Assembly: GCA_905221605.1 (NCBI GenBank)
Contig: CAJNDS010000569.1
Span: 871,232-935,231, forward strand
From: Symbiodinium natans
Lineage: Eukaryota > Sar > Dinophyceae > Suessiales > Symbiodiniaceae
DNA: 64,000 bases
Reading direction: 5' to 3'
The notes under the pieces are model-generated. The model was not told where the DNA came from. It did no database searches and saw only the letters and a list, made by a program, of their open reading frames with translations. Below, piece by piece: positions 54,791 through 64,000 of the stretch (the first letter of the stretch is position 1; every line of letters starts with the position of its first letter). A program made the translations under genes and the position numbers.

Positions 54791-57700
54791 TCAGCTTCTG
54801 CGGGCGTCGCCTGTCTGGCCAAACACAAGCTCAAGAGAGCACGTCAAGTTTTCTACGTTTTGCTCAGCGAATGACCTGAACGGCGACTGGAATCTTGGTG
54901 ATGCCAGAACAAGCCGGGCCTGAAATTGGGTTGCATCGCCATTTCCTGCCTGCAGGGCACACTGCAAATCTCATTTCTTGAGTAGACAGCGTGCACCAGC
55001 GTGCGCAAGGGTTGCCTGCGTTGTCCATCTCGGTGAAAGGGGGGAAAGGAGGTCGGTGGTCTGCATGGCCAACTGTGACCAAGCGCCGCTCAGGTCTGAC
55101 AGGCTTCGACCAGCGCTCGGAGCAGCCTCCTGTCATTTCAGACGCGGCAGCAAGGAACTGCAACTGTTTGAACTGTCTCTTCGATTTGTCTCCCTTTTTG
55201 CAGCTTCCCTTCTTGAAGCAGTTTGGCTGGGGTCGACATTGGGCAGGAGCAGCTTGGACATGTTTTGAGTCAAAAACCTTTGCGTAGCGAGTGGGATCTT
55301 TTCGTCGTTAACACGGAGTCGGATTTCCAGATGATTTCCATCTCATCTTCCAGTTGCCCCAACGTATTTTGGTGGACCTTGTTGAATCGCCGCTTGCAAA
55401 TTGGAGTTTCGCAAAAACCGCCTCTCCACGCCCACTGACGCTGGGGCGGGAGGGCTGGAAAACACTTGCAGCGGCACCACAGCAACGATAAGTTTCTACA
55501 CTTGTACTTGACATGACATGGCATACGTCGACTATAGGGGTCGACTGACGCAGGATGCGACAAACCCAGAAGCTGGGTGATGCTCTGACACCCCACAACG
55601 GATACCTAGTATACTGCGAGCCCCGGTTTGCGGCTCCTATTCACGAGCAATTTGGGAAGCTGACTCCAGAGATGTCCTCAGCCAGGTTCTTGCCGTGCAG
55701 GAACATCCCAGATGCTTGTGCAGCTATCGATTCTGCAGCCGTTTTGATCTTGGAGAATGAGCCGTTGCTGTGCGCAGAGGCATCCTTAAAGCTGAGCCAA
55801 GTAATACATGAACAAAGTGGATCGTCACGGTTCATGCAGTTGCCAAGGTTTGAAAATGCTTGCGTTTAAGAAGCTGCATGGTCGGGCGCATCGGGCGACT
55901 GACTTGTCTCCGCTTCCTGTCCCAGTGGTGCCTGTGCACTTTCCGCAGCTCCGAAAAGGCCCATGGCTTGTGTGGCCACGGTTCCAGCTGCATCCCTCCA
56001 TCTGGACAGTGACTCGGCGGAACCATCTGGTACCCAACTTGTCACCTTCTTCGCTGCAGCAACAGGCTCCTCCGCTTTGTTGCAACGCGCAAGGCCAGCT
56101 TCGATGAGTCACTGGCCGTTGAAGTACCGTGCGTGTGTTGACAAGCGTCTAGATTCTAGACCACACAACATCAAATTGCAACTGCCCTTCACCCTGAACT
56201 TCGTGAACTCTCTGCCTGCGTCCGAGTTTCGATGCTCCCTGAAAGAACATTACTAGTTCGGATTTGCTAAGGTTGGATTGGCTTGGCTTGCCTGGCCTTT
56301 CGGCTTTGGTTGGGCTCCGGCAACATCCAATGCAGGAACGAGGAACGAATGCAGGGGGAGTGAGCAGCATGTCCAAGCTTTCGCAAAGACTTAGAGGATG
56401 TTCAGTGGGCACAGCCTCCTATACTCCTCAACTCTAACAGCGGTGAAATGTGTTAGCGAATCTGAAGAGTTACATCTGACGTGCTTCGACAGGCTTCGTA
56501 GCACCAGCAGGAGCGAAACTCTTACATACCGTTAATCTCGAGTCTATCCCGGGCTAGGTCTACATGGTCTTTCCTTCGAACATTGTGTGGAAGCGGTTGC
56601 TTCTCTTTCTTATCTGTATTTGTCTGTGCTTGTCTTTTGGTAGTCATGACATGTTGCTTCTTTATGGCAAATTCTGTCTTCATTGCTCCTTACGTGTTTT
56701 TGCAATAAATCCGTACACCTTAAGATTGGAACTGCAGTGTATCGGGAAGTCACAATTCGCTTTGACGGGTCCTTCGCTTCGCACTCCTGGGTCTCAGCTT
56801 CGTTGACCGCATGTTGGCCGACCCGCTCTGAGCCAGCCGAATCGGATTCGTGCAGAGATGCCTGCATCTCCTCAGATCTCAGCCACAAAACGGCTTCACT
56901 CACAGCAAAGATTCAACATCTTGCTAGCTCATTCCCAATACCAAACGTCTTGTGCAGAATGATCGGTTTGTTCCGGCGGTGAACTTGGAGCTGCCGGGGC
57001 ATCCTCCGCGTCCGCTTCCGCACCCGCGCCCGCATCCGCATCCGCATCCGCACCCGGCCGACCGGAGCTCTTGGACGAAAACAGGCCAGCAGCTTGCGCA
57101 GCTTGCGTGGCAAACGTCTCTGCAGCCCGCGTGAAGCTGGTCAAGGATGCGCTGGAGTGGTCCGCGAACCAGCGCTCGCCGCGCTGCGCGGATGGACCGC
57201 TCTCCTGAGATCAGGTCCGATGCTGAACCGTAGCGGGTGCAAACAGGCCACAAGCAGAAAGATAAAACATGCGGCCGAGTAAGGCTGACTGAGTTTTTGG
57301 AAGCTTCGGCAGCAGCCTCTCCAGACGCATCTGCTTCTCCAGCAGCTTTCGCCTGCTCAGGCTCCTCACCTTTCTTGGAGAAGAGGCCGGCTGCTTGGCT
57401 GGCGAGCATCTCCGCAGTACTAGAAAACTTCGACACCGACTCGGGCAGCCAGCTGCTGTGCGGCCGGTCACAGCTGTCCTGAGTTTGCATAAGGCTGCAG
57501 CGAGCACACCGCCTACAACAAGGCGAAGCGAACTCAACCAATTTTGCTTAGACGCGTTGACGTGGGTGATGTCAGGATGCTCGCTGGTCTCAGAATCCCG
57601 CGCTGCCGCGTCTGCCTTTTCTGCCTTCGGTGAAAAGAGCCCCGCAGTTTGCGAAGCAATTGTCTCCGCTGTGTGCGAGAAGCTTGCCAATGCTGCACCA

Positions 57701-58971
57701 CTGTGTGGCAACCAACTGTCCACCGGCTGTGAGGGTAGACTTTCCTGACTTATGAAAGCTCGTGGTACTCGAGCGCTAAACAGCACAAGCACACACCTGC
57801 AAGTACATACCTTACATGAAGATGCCACGGACACATGCGAAACAAAATTCAACAGTCTTGCCAGACATCTCCGGCCATGTCGGTGGTGTCAGTGTCCGGC
57901 GGTGAACTTGGAGCTGCCGGGGCATCCTCCGCGTCCGCTTCCGCACCCGCGCCCGCATCCGCATCCGCATCCGCACCCGGCCGACCGGAGCTCTTGGACG
58001 AAAACAGGCCAGCAGCTTGCGCAGCTTGCGTGGCAAACGTCTCTGCAGCCCGCGTGAAGCTGGTCAAGGATGCGCTGGAGTGGTCCGCGAACCAGCGCTC
58101 GCCGCGCTGCGCGGATGGACCGCTCTCCTGAGATCAAGTCCGATGCTGAACCGTAGCGGGTGCAAACAGGCCACAAGCAGAAAGATAAAACATGCGGCCG
58201 AGTAAGGCTGACTGAGTTTTTGGAAGCTTCGGCAGCAGCCTCTCCAGACGCATCTGCTTCTCCAGCAGCTTTCGCCTGCTCAGGCTCCTCACCTTTCTTG
58301 GAGAAGAGGCCGGCTGCTTGGCTGGCGAGCATCTCCGCAGTACTAGAAAACTTCGACACCGACTCGGGCAGCCAGCTGCTGTGCGGCCGGTCACAGCTGT
58401 CCTAAGTTTGCATAAGGCTGCAGCGAGCACACCGCCTACAACAAGGCGAAGCGAACTCAACCAATTTTGCTTAGACGCGTTGACGTGGGTGATGTCAGGA
58501 TGCTCGCTGGTCTCAGAATCCCGCGCTGCCGCGTCTGCCTTTTCTGCCTTCGGTGAAAAGAGCCCCGCAGTTTGCGAAGCGATTGTCTGCCCATCAGACT
58601 CCTGGACGACCCCAAAGCTGACAAGGAGAATCTTACGAGGACCTACGAGGATTACTATGATGTACAGCCCTGCAATGTAGCTGCCTTGCAACAATCCTGA
58701 AGGAAAGGTTGCTTGGACAAAACCAAGTTGCAGCCACTGCTTGCTTGGAGCTGTCATCAGCTTCAAGTCCCTGCACATTGGTGTCGAAGCTGCTGGCTTC
58801 AGTGCAATTCGGCTGGAGAGTCTCCACAGAGGCACCACGCTCCAACAATGTCCCAGCTGTCTGGTCTTGAGGGACGGCCTCAGAACTGCCTGCCTCCAAC
58901 ATCTGTCCCAATCCCTCCTCCCTCTCTATCAGAACCAATCGATCAGAAGCATCATCGACATCTGAGTTGTC
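54791..58971 (-). CDS. Modular protein with repeated SF..AE..A.QA.GLF exons
   Basis: At least seven minus-strand exons encode variants of one ~35-residue module, W.P.S....SF...AE.(I/L)A.QA.GLF: 58601 (partial, ESDGQTIASQTAGLFSPK), 58401 (DSCDRPHSSWLPESVSKFSS), 58127 (ESGPSAQRGERWFADHSSAS), 57744 (ESLPSQPVDSWLPHSGAALA), 57478 and 57204 (second copies), 56069-55866 (EPVAAAKKVTSWVPDGSAES) and 55784 (DASAHSNGSFSKIKTAAESI). All acceptors are AG|G in phase 0, so modules can be added or lost without frameshift. An upstream exon 58971-58741 (77 codons, DNSDVDDASDRLVLIEREEG) has no module. A possible exon near 56870 (EMQASLHESDSAGSERVGQH) and a final exon 54919-54791 (ARLVLASPRFQSPFRSFAEQ.. to a stop) may belong. 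The module is predicted to be an amphipathic helix. No known family is recognised. Most donors, and the stop-containing exon actually used, are unresolved. Confidence 0.65.
56972..57665 (-). repeat. Tandem duplication, copy 1 (694 bases)
   Basis: Matches 57895-58588 at an offset of 923 bases with only three substitutions that I could find: near 57214, at the intron end near 57481, and near 57659. It covers two whole module exons and part of a third, including introns. Confidence 0.97.
57895..58588 (-). repeat. Tandem duplication, copy 2 (694 bases)
   Basis: Second copy of 56972-57665. One of the three differences changes the acceptor context from CTCAG|G to CTTAG|G, still a usable AG. The unit ends inside a module exon, so the joined module at 58601 lacks its Trp-containing half. 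Confidence 0.97.
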
Positions 58972-59103
58972 CTGTCAAGACACAAGCACAGTGGAGCGCA
59001 CAAAAAGTGCACAAATATGATGGAAGAGCATAACGTCCTTGTCTTTCTCCAGCATGGCTGGTATGTTCTCCTCTTGCATGAATTTCCTGCCACGGTCACC
59101 CGG

Positions 59104-59151
59104 ACAATATATACATATATACATGTATATATATATATATACATATATAGA
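59104..59151 (+). repeat. Alternating TA/ATAC tract
   Basis: Forty-eight bases of tatatacata-type sequence. No other signal. Confidence 0.8.
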
Positions 59152-59152
59152 A

Positions 59153-59870
59153 TCATGTCAGAACTCTGAGGCCATCACTGAGGAACCGGTTGAAGCTGAG
59201 ACTACTCAGACTCACTCTCGCGACTACTTTTTTCAACTTCTCTCGAAACCCTTGAGAACCACCAGTCTGATACATGTTTGCAGCGCGCCGCATCGCACTC
59301 AGGAGCGCTGATCTACTGTGCCTGAATCGCGGTGAACATTGCTGAAACTGCTCCTTCATCCTGGTGCCATTCTTATGTCTCCGTCCAGGGAAGCAATCCT
59401 CATATATCCTCAAATGCTTTGCACTTTGCAGCAAACGATAGATTTCAATGATTTGGCACGCCCCTGAAGCACGGGAAGCTTGCAGCCCCTCGGGCGACTT
59501 GCGGCGACCCACCCCGAGAGGCTGGAAAATATCCGCACGCCCATAGGCTACCGCTACTCTATTCTCGTGAGATACATCCGGATGTGTCACGGTGCCCCCG
59601 AGACAGAGTTCTCATTGCTTATCACCATTTCTTCCTGGAATAGCCTCAAATCTCCTTGGTCAAGGGATCCTCCCTCCTCACGATGCCGAAAAGATCCGAA
59701 AAGCTCTCACTGGTGCCGTTGCGAATGGAGCAGGCTAGATGCGCGAATTTCCGTATCCGAGCGGCAGTTCCTTTCAAACAGCTTCCTCGTACTATGTTTT
59801 CCGATCTAAGCTGAATGTCAAGCGCTTTGCAAGCCTGTGGCCAATAGTCGGAGCATGGCTGTGCCAGCAA
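59153..59870 (-). CDS. Candidate exons upstream of the modular gene
   Basis: Two minus-strand frames look coding. 59646-59870 reads LAQPCSDYWPQACKALDIQL, RSENIVRGSCLKGTAARIRK, then FGIVRREDPLTKEI. 59153-~59470 reads GACQIIEIYRLLQSAKHLRI, later RHSRSALLSAMRRAANMYQT and REKLKKVVARVSLSSLSFNR, ending GLRVLT. They could be 5' exons of the modular gene or a separate gene. Joints are not resolved and no family is recognised. Confidence 0.3.
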
Positions 59871-59967
59871 GGACCGGAGCTGTCATGGCTTCTACAAGTC
59901 TATAACAACCCACGAGATGTGTTCCAAAATCATAGAATATACAAAAAAAATCACGTCAATCACGAAA

Positions 59968-60235
59968 AATATGTGTATATATATATATATATGTATTGTA
60001 AATATTGTATATATGTTGTGTACATATATTGCAGATATTGTATATTGTATACTGTACACATATACTGTACACATTGTATAAACTGTACATTTTTTGTACA
60101 TATATTGTACATACTGTATACATTATTACATGTGTTGTACAAGTTATGTATTTCTGTATTTTGTACATTTTGCAATTTTCCATATTTTGAATATATTGAA
60201 TATTTTGTATATTCTGTATATCTTGAATACTGAGT
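59968..60235 (+). repeat. AT-rich array around tgtacatattgtata
   Basis: About 265 bases in which gtacat, attgta, tatactgta and similar words recur every 10-16 bases. GC content is far below the surroundings. Tyr/Ile/Cys-rich frames over it are artefacts. Confidence 0.85.
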
Positions 60236-60340
60236 AGACATTGCGTACTGTTTTGTTTTGCATATTTCTTATGTCACCGCATATATTTTCTGCTTGTATC
60301 ATATGGGGTGCAACCATATGTTCATGCGCCCCCTCCCTCC

Positions 60341-60512
60341 CCAAACCCTAAGCCCTGAACCCCTGAAAACCCTTAAACCCGAAGCCCTAACACCCTAAAC
60401 ATCCCTAAACCTTAAACCCAAAGCCCTGAAGCCCTAAAGCCCGGACGCCTAAACCTCAAAAAGCCTAAATAAAGCCCTAAACCCCTTTAAACCCTAAAAT
60501 CCTAAACCCACA
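60341..60512 (+). repeat. Strongly degenerate telomere-like block
   Basis: About 20 units such as CCCTAAG, CCCTGAA, CCCTTAA and CCCTAAA, followed by a short CCCACACC run and a G run (60534-60540). This is the only sizeable telomere-like block right of the gap, and it is more mutated than those on the left. Confidence 0.85.
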
Positions 60513-60584
60513 CCCACACCCCACACCCCGGCGGGGGGGGTCGCCCGGGGGGCCCGCAGAGGCACAACCACATATACATACATA

Positions 60585-60636
60585 CATACATATATATATA
60601 TATGCATATACATACATAGATATATACATACACTTC
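60585..60636 (+). repeat. TA/CATA tract
   Basis: About 50 bases of catacata and tatata sequence just after the degenerate telomere-like block. Confidence 0.8.
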
Positions 60637-61439
60637 TTGATTTGCTTATTATACTGTAAGGTTGAGAGACGAACATCTACAATTGCATCGGACATGCACC
60701 ATGTGTACAACCTCATGGGACCTCGCCCGAGTCTCGCGTTCTCCTTCACATTTGTCTCAAGACAAACCTCGGCAATAATCGGAAACGACTAGCTTCGAAA
60801 CTCACAAACACAATGCTCAGCACGCAGCTGGAAGTCTGAAACTTGAAGCCTTGCCCTGCTGCGCCATCAGCGGTATATGAAACATCCCAAAACATTTCTC
60901 AACTGAGGCTTGGTCAACACTCTCATAGCATAACACTCTCATAACATAACATGTGACAAGGCTCAAAAAGCTGCGCGAGGAAGGAGTTGATATGTTAAAG
61001 GCCTTATCCTGACTGCATTCGCTGCTGCGTGATGACTGCTAGCCAGTCGCGTGCTGTCAAAAGCAGTCTCCTGATCTGCCATTTGCCATTTGCCATTTGC
61101 CCTTCCTTGATGAACCAGACGTTGACATGTGCCCGAACGTTCACCGGGTCAAGCACGCAGCTGCCAAGGATCAAACAAAGGTTCTCGCCTGGGAAACCCC
61201 ATCGGCCCTTTTTGTGGCGAGCCTCAAGATGCCTCGAGCATCTATTCAAGCATCTTGCGTATCCTGCCGTTGCTTCTATCATGAAGCTTTCACAGCGCAG
61301 CTCCTGTCCAAGCGGGTCATCTTTGTTGCACTATGTCGCCGCTTGGCGCGGAGTGCGGCTCAGACAGCCGTTCAGGACACCTCCGGTGGTCACAGGACTC
61401 CTCCTGTGTCCGCAAAGCAGACACGAATTAAAACTCCCT

Positions 61440-61494
61440 TCAGCCGGCGAGCTGAGCCAATGCAGTTTCATCAAGCTGCTGACCGAAGATCTGC
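61440..61494 (-). CDS. Candidate C-terminal exon
   Basis: After CCTAG|G the frame reads QIFGQQLDETALAQLAG and then stops. Short but protein-like. It could be the end of a minus-strand gene whose other exons I did not find. Surrounding frames on both strands (61004-61520) are open and undecided. Confidence 0.22.
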
Positions 61495-61867
61495 CTAGGC
61501 AAGTGAAGACAAGCACTTGACAACACAAAGTCCTGATGTAGATGCACAGTGTCAGGTGCAATACACATGGCGATGTGAGACGATGCCTCCAACAGAGCGC
61601 TGCGGCTACGGCACTATGAGACTCTCTGAGACTGTGGCGCTTCGAAGGCTCGGCCTTCCAATGAACAGCATGACTGGACTACGTAGGGGGCCTTCTTCGG
61701 TCCAGAGAGGCCGTTCACTCCAAAATGATGTCAGCCTGGCCTGAGAACGGCAGCTCCTTCGGTGCCTCCTGCTTCGAATCATCGTGCCTCAATGAACAGC
61801 ACTGTGGAGAACTCTGTCAACAGCGCAGCCAAAAGTGTAGCTCTGAATAAAGAGAAATGAAAGTAAA

Positions 61868-61897
61868 CATATATGTATATATATATATGTATTTATA
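61868..61897 (+). repeat. TA-rich microsatellite
   Basis: Thirty bases of tatatgtatatatata. No other signal. Confidence 0.75.
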
Positions 61898-62015
61898 GTC
61901 TCGACGAATACTCCACCAAGGGCTCCACAAGAAGCTCTGAGGCCCAGGCTTCTCGGCTTCTGGCTCTTGGTGTGGTGCCTGCTTCGAACTTCGAGCTCTG
62001 GACATTCCGGGGAAG

Positions 62016-62832
62016 CTATGCAGCGGGTGCCCTCATTGCCTGCTTGTCAAGGTTGTCCATGCCCGCATCTTTCGCCAGTCTTTGCCTCTCCTCCTCCAAT
62101 TTCCTGACCTGTTCTTCAGCCTGCAGAGCGGATTTCTGGCTTTTCCCAGGACAACATGAGGCTTCTAGGGGGCAACCCAGAACACACAACACACACTTCT
62201 GAGGCTTGGCCGGTCCTGTTCGGCCACACATCTATGCCTATGACTCCTGTGACTGGCTATGACGACTACCGGGTGATTGCCGCGGTCAACTCAAACCCAA
62301 GAGGGGTGCAGTGATTCTGAGTTTTCGCATCATCTGCCATACCCGAATTCACACTTTCCAAGAGGCTCAAACCCTTCAGCCTCCTGCTTCTTCTTCTCCA
62401 GCGCAGACAGCTCGTCCTTCACGTCCTTCGCGTCTTTCCTGTCCTTCGCATCCTTCGCGTCCTTCACGTCCTTCGCATCCTTGTCCAAGGTTTTCTGCTC
62501 CGTCACGTGGATGCCAGACGTGGATTGCCGAGAATGCCCACTTTCTGAATCTTCTTTGCCTTTGGGCCCGTGCGCCTCTTGAGCAGCCGACAGCCTGGCA
62601 TCTGCCTCGGGTGCACGCTTCCGAGATGCTCTCGTCTCGTCGGCTTGCCAGCAGATTGTTGAGGCACAGAATGGCACGGAGACATTTCGATGCATGTCGC
62701 ACAAGTGGAATACAGCGATAAACTCGGCCAGACTTCAGATTTACTTTGCCAGGCATCCGAGCTGTCCGAGGCATCCGATCCAGATGCTGCTGAATTCGAG
62801 GACGCTGTCGAGTCGATGTCGGAACAGCAGGT
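62016..62832 (-). CDS. Ser-rich, Lys/Asp-repeat and coiled-coil protein, 3' exons
   Basis: Three minus-strand exons. ~62832-62743 reads SDIDSTASSNSAASGSDASD, SSDAWQ. ~62664-62345 reads ADETRASRKRAPEADARLSA, later TSGIHVTEQKTLDKDAKDVK, then KDAKDAKDRKDAKDVKDELS and ALEKKKQEAEGFEPLGK. 62120-62016 after CTGCAG|G reads AEEQVRKLEEERQRLAKDAG, MDNLDKQAMRAPAA and stops (34 codons, phase 0). The KDAKDVK repeats and the EEQVRKLEEERQRL heptads predict a long charged helix or coiled coil. The first two exon borders are tentative. No enzymatic domain is seen. It is probably a cytoskeletal or scaffold type of protein, by composition only. Confidence 0.5.
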
Positions 62833-62886
62833 GTAGCTAAGCGGGCCTAATACATGTGTTGCATTGTCCCTCTGTCCCCTCTCTTA

Positions 62887-63043
62887 GCTCTCTCTCTCTC
62901 TCTCTCTCTCGCTGTCTCTCTGTGTCTCTCTCTGTCTCTCTCTGTCTCTCTCTGTCTCTCCCTGTCTCTCTCTGTCTCTCTCTGTCTCTCTCCGTCTCTC
63001 TCTCTCTCTCTCTCTCGCTCTCTCTCGCTCTCTCTCTTTCTCT
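62887..63043 (+). repeat. (ctctctgt)n microsatellite
   Basis: About 155 bases of tctctctgtctctc, with gt every 8-14 bases. It creates the Ser/Leu and Arg/Glu frames on the two strands. Located upstream of the preceding coiled-coil gene's readable exons. Confidence 0.95.
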
Positions 63044-63577
63044 GTGAGAAGCTGGCCGTAGGCAAGAAGTGGCAGGCAGTGACAGCGATGACATGGAAGC
63101 TGGCTTAACTTGACTTGCAGTGGCAGATACTGCCATGTCTATCTGCAGCCGCGCTTCTCATCTGCAGCTTCATGCAGATCTTACCAGTGCCACAGCTGGA
63201 GGCACAATCCTTTTCTGTATAGCTTGTGCATTTCTTCTGATCCTGAGCGGATGAACCTCTGATTTCTGCATCGCTACAGAAGCCCTTAGCCCACTTTGCC
63301 AGACGGCAGATGATTAACCATGGGGAACCCACCTCAACCCTTGAGCATGACCGGGTTCAGATTTTAAGGTCTATGTGAAATGGGGTTGTCCTGCTTCTTG
63401 CAGCTGCGACTCGTACTTGGGACAGACCGACGTCCAGACATCATCCCGCCAACATTCCTAAGGTCCACGCAACAAGACACCCTTCACTCCACGCTTTGAC
63501 TCCACGACAAGTCTACGACACTCCGAGCAGGCGCCAGGCCGTGCAAAAGCCGTGCAACAAACCTCATCCCATTTGTC

Positions 63578-63886
63578 CTAAGGAACTGTGCGATGTCTAG
63601 TTACCAGCGTGAATCTCCAAGGCGCATTTGTTCGACCCAACTCTCGGCGCATGAGAAGTGCTGAGTCCTGCAAACTGCTTGACCAGGTCTCGAACCCTTG
63701 CAACCCTTTGTCCATGCTCCAGCCACCTCCCTGAAAGGAAACAGAAGCCTTGACCCCGGCGGCACCGGCCCACTGTGCCCCGTCTGACTTTACTTACAAT
63801 GGCAAACGCCCCGACTGACCCAGCATTCACCTGCTGTAAAGCACCCACCAATGATGGGGACCCCTCCTGCTTTTGCACACTTCCAT
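63578..63886 (-). CDS. Candidate gene, last two exons
   Basis: Exon 63886-63798 (TTTCAG acceptor, consensus GTAAGT donor) reads DGSVQKQEGSPSLVGALQQV, NAGSVGAFAI. After a 67-base intron ending CCTTTCAG|G, exon 63730-63578 reads GGGWSMDKGLQGFETWSSSL, QDSALLMRRELGRTNAPWRF, TLVTRHRTVP and a stop, 51 codons in phase 0. The joint is in frame. No family is recognised. Upstream exons would lie beyond the right edge of the window. A Cys-rich frame at 63105-63332 (KKCTSYTEKDCASSCGTGKI) lies downstream on the same strand but was not linked. Confidence 0.5.
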
Positions 63887-64000
63887 CTGAAAGAACTTCT
63901 GCATGATGAGTCATGGCCTTCCAAGATAGCCAAAAGCAATGGAAGAACGTTAGTGCATGCCAAGCTTGACCTCTGCAAACCGACCAAAGTCGACAACGAA

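Noticed and set aside
62837-63136. Arg/Glu and Ser/Leu frames
   Set aside because: Artefacts of the ctctctgt microsatellite.
1-64000. Dinoflagellate spliced-leader relic at gene starts, tRNA, rRNA or snRNA genes
   Set aside because: I looked for the leader phrase ending ttttggctcaag and for tRNA box-like pairs by eye and recognised none. A covariance-model scan would be needed to exclude them.

Overview
The window looks like nuclear DNA of a dinoflagellate, most likely of the Symbiodinium/Polarella group (Suessiales); the species cannot be told from the sequence. The reasons are: many short exons; introns that begin with GT, GC or GA; acceptors that nearly always read AG followed by G; blocks of TTTAGGG/CCCTAAA repeat; long low-complexity arrays; and protein families I recognise from dinoflagellate gene models, such as a single-domain voltage-gated cation channel with a C-terminal EF-hand-like tail. 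Bacterial operons, Shine-Dalgarno sites, tRNAs, rRNAs and CRISPR arrays were not recognised. Most of the long uninterrupted reading frames are artefacts of repeats, and the real genes are split into exons that are often shorter than 150 bases.

Region 1 (1-18,900, plus strand). The first 5.6 kb holds no gene I can support, only repeats. From about 5.65 kb to the assembly gap runs one very fragmented plus-strand gene. I could read about 45 to 50 exons of a large protein family that recurs in dinoflagellate gene models and has no function known to me. Its introns carry repeated CCCTAAA/TTTAGGG blocks, a 9-base minisatellite, CT-rich and C-rich tracts. One exon encodes seven copies of a lysine/glycine-rich 29-residue repeat. 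The gene runs into a 100-N gap.

Region 2 (19,001-34,600). After the gap the character changes. The telomere-like blocks stop and most coding evidence moves to the minus strand. There is a duplicated ~330 bp segment, one copy of which is split by a 544 bp insertion with an internal inverted repeat. Then come a zinc-ribbon exon, a Pro/Gln/Gly-repeat gene, an EF-hand exon, and several candidate exons without a recognised family.

Region 3 (34,600-64,000, almost all minus strand). The well-supported genes are a ubiquitin-conjugating E2 enzyme joined to a RING-CH (MARCH-type) E3 domain through tiny exons, and a voltage-gated cation channel with two GA-AG introns. A third is a modular gene whose repeated exons include a very recent 923-bp-period tandem duplication. 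Weaker candidates lie between them: a Cys/Lys-rich membrane protein, coiled-coil and acidic proteins. A head-to-tail array of minus-strand genes is typical of dinoflagellates.

The genes do not form an obvious pathway. The most notable biology is architectural: an E2-E3 fusion, non-canonical introns with direct repeats at their ends, telomere-like sequence confined to one gene's introns, and active tandem duplication of exons. Exon ends marked tentative were placed by reading frame and splice motif only and need RNA evidence.
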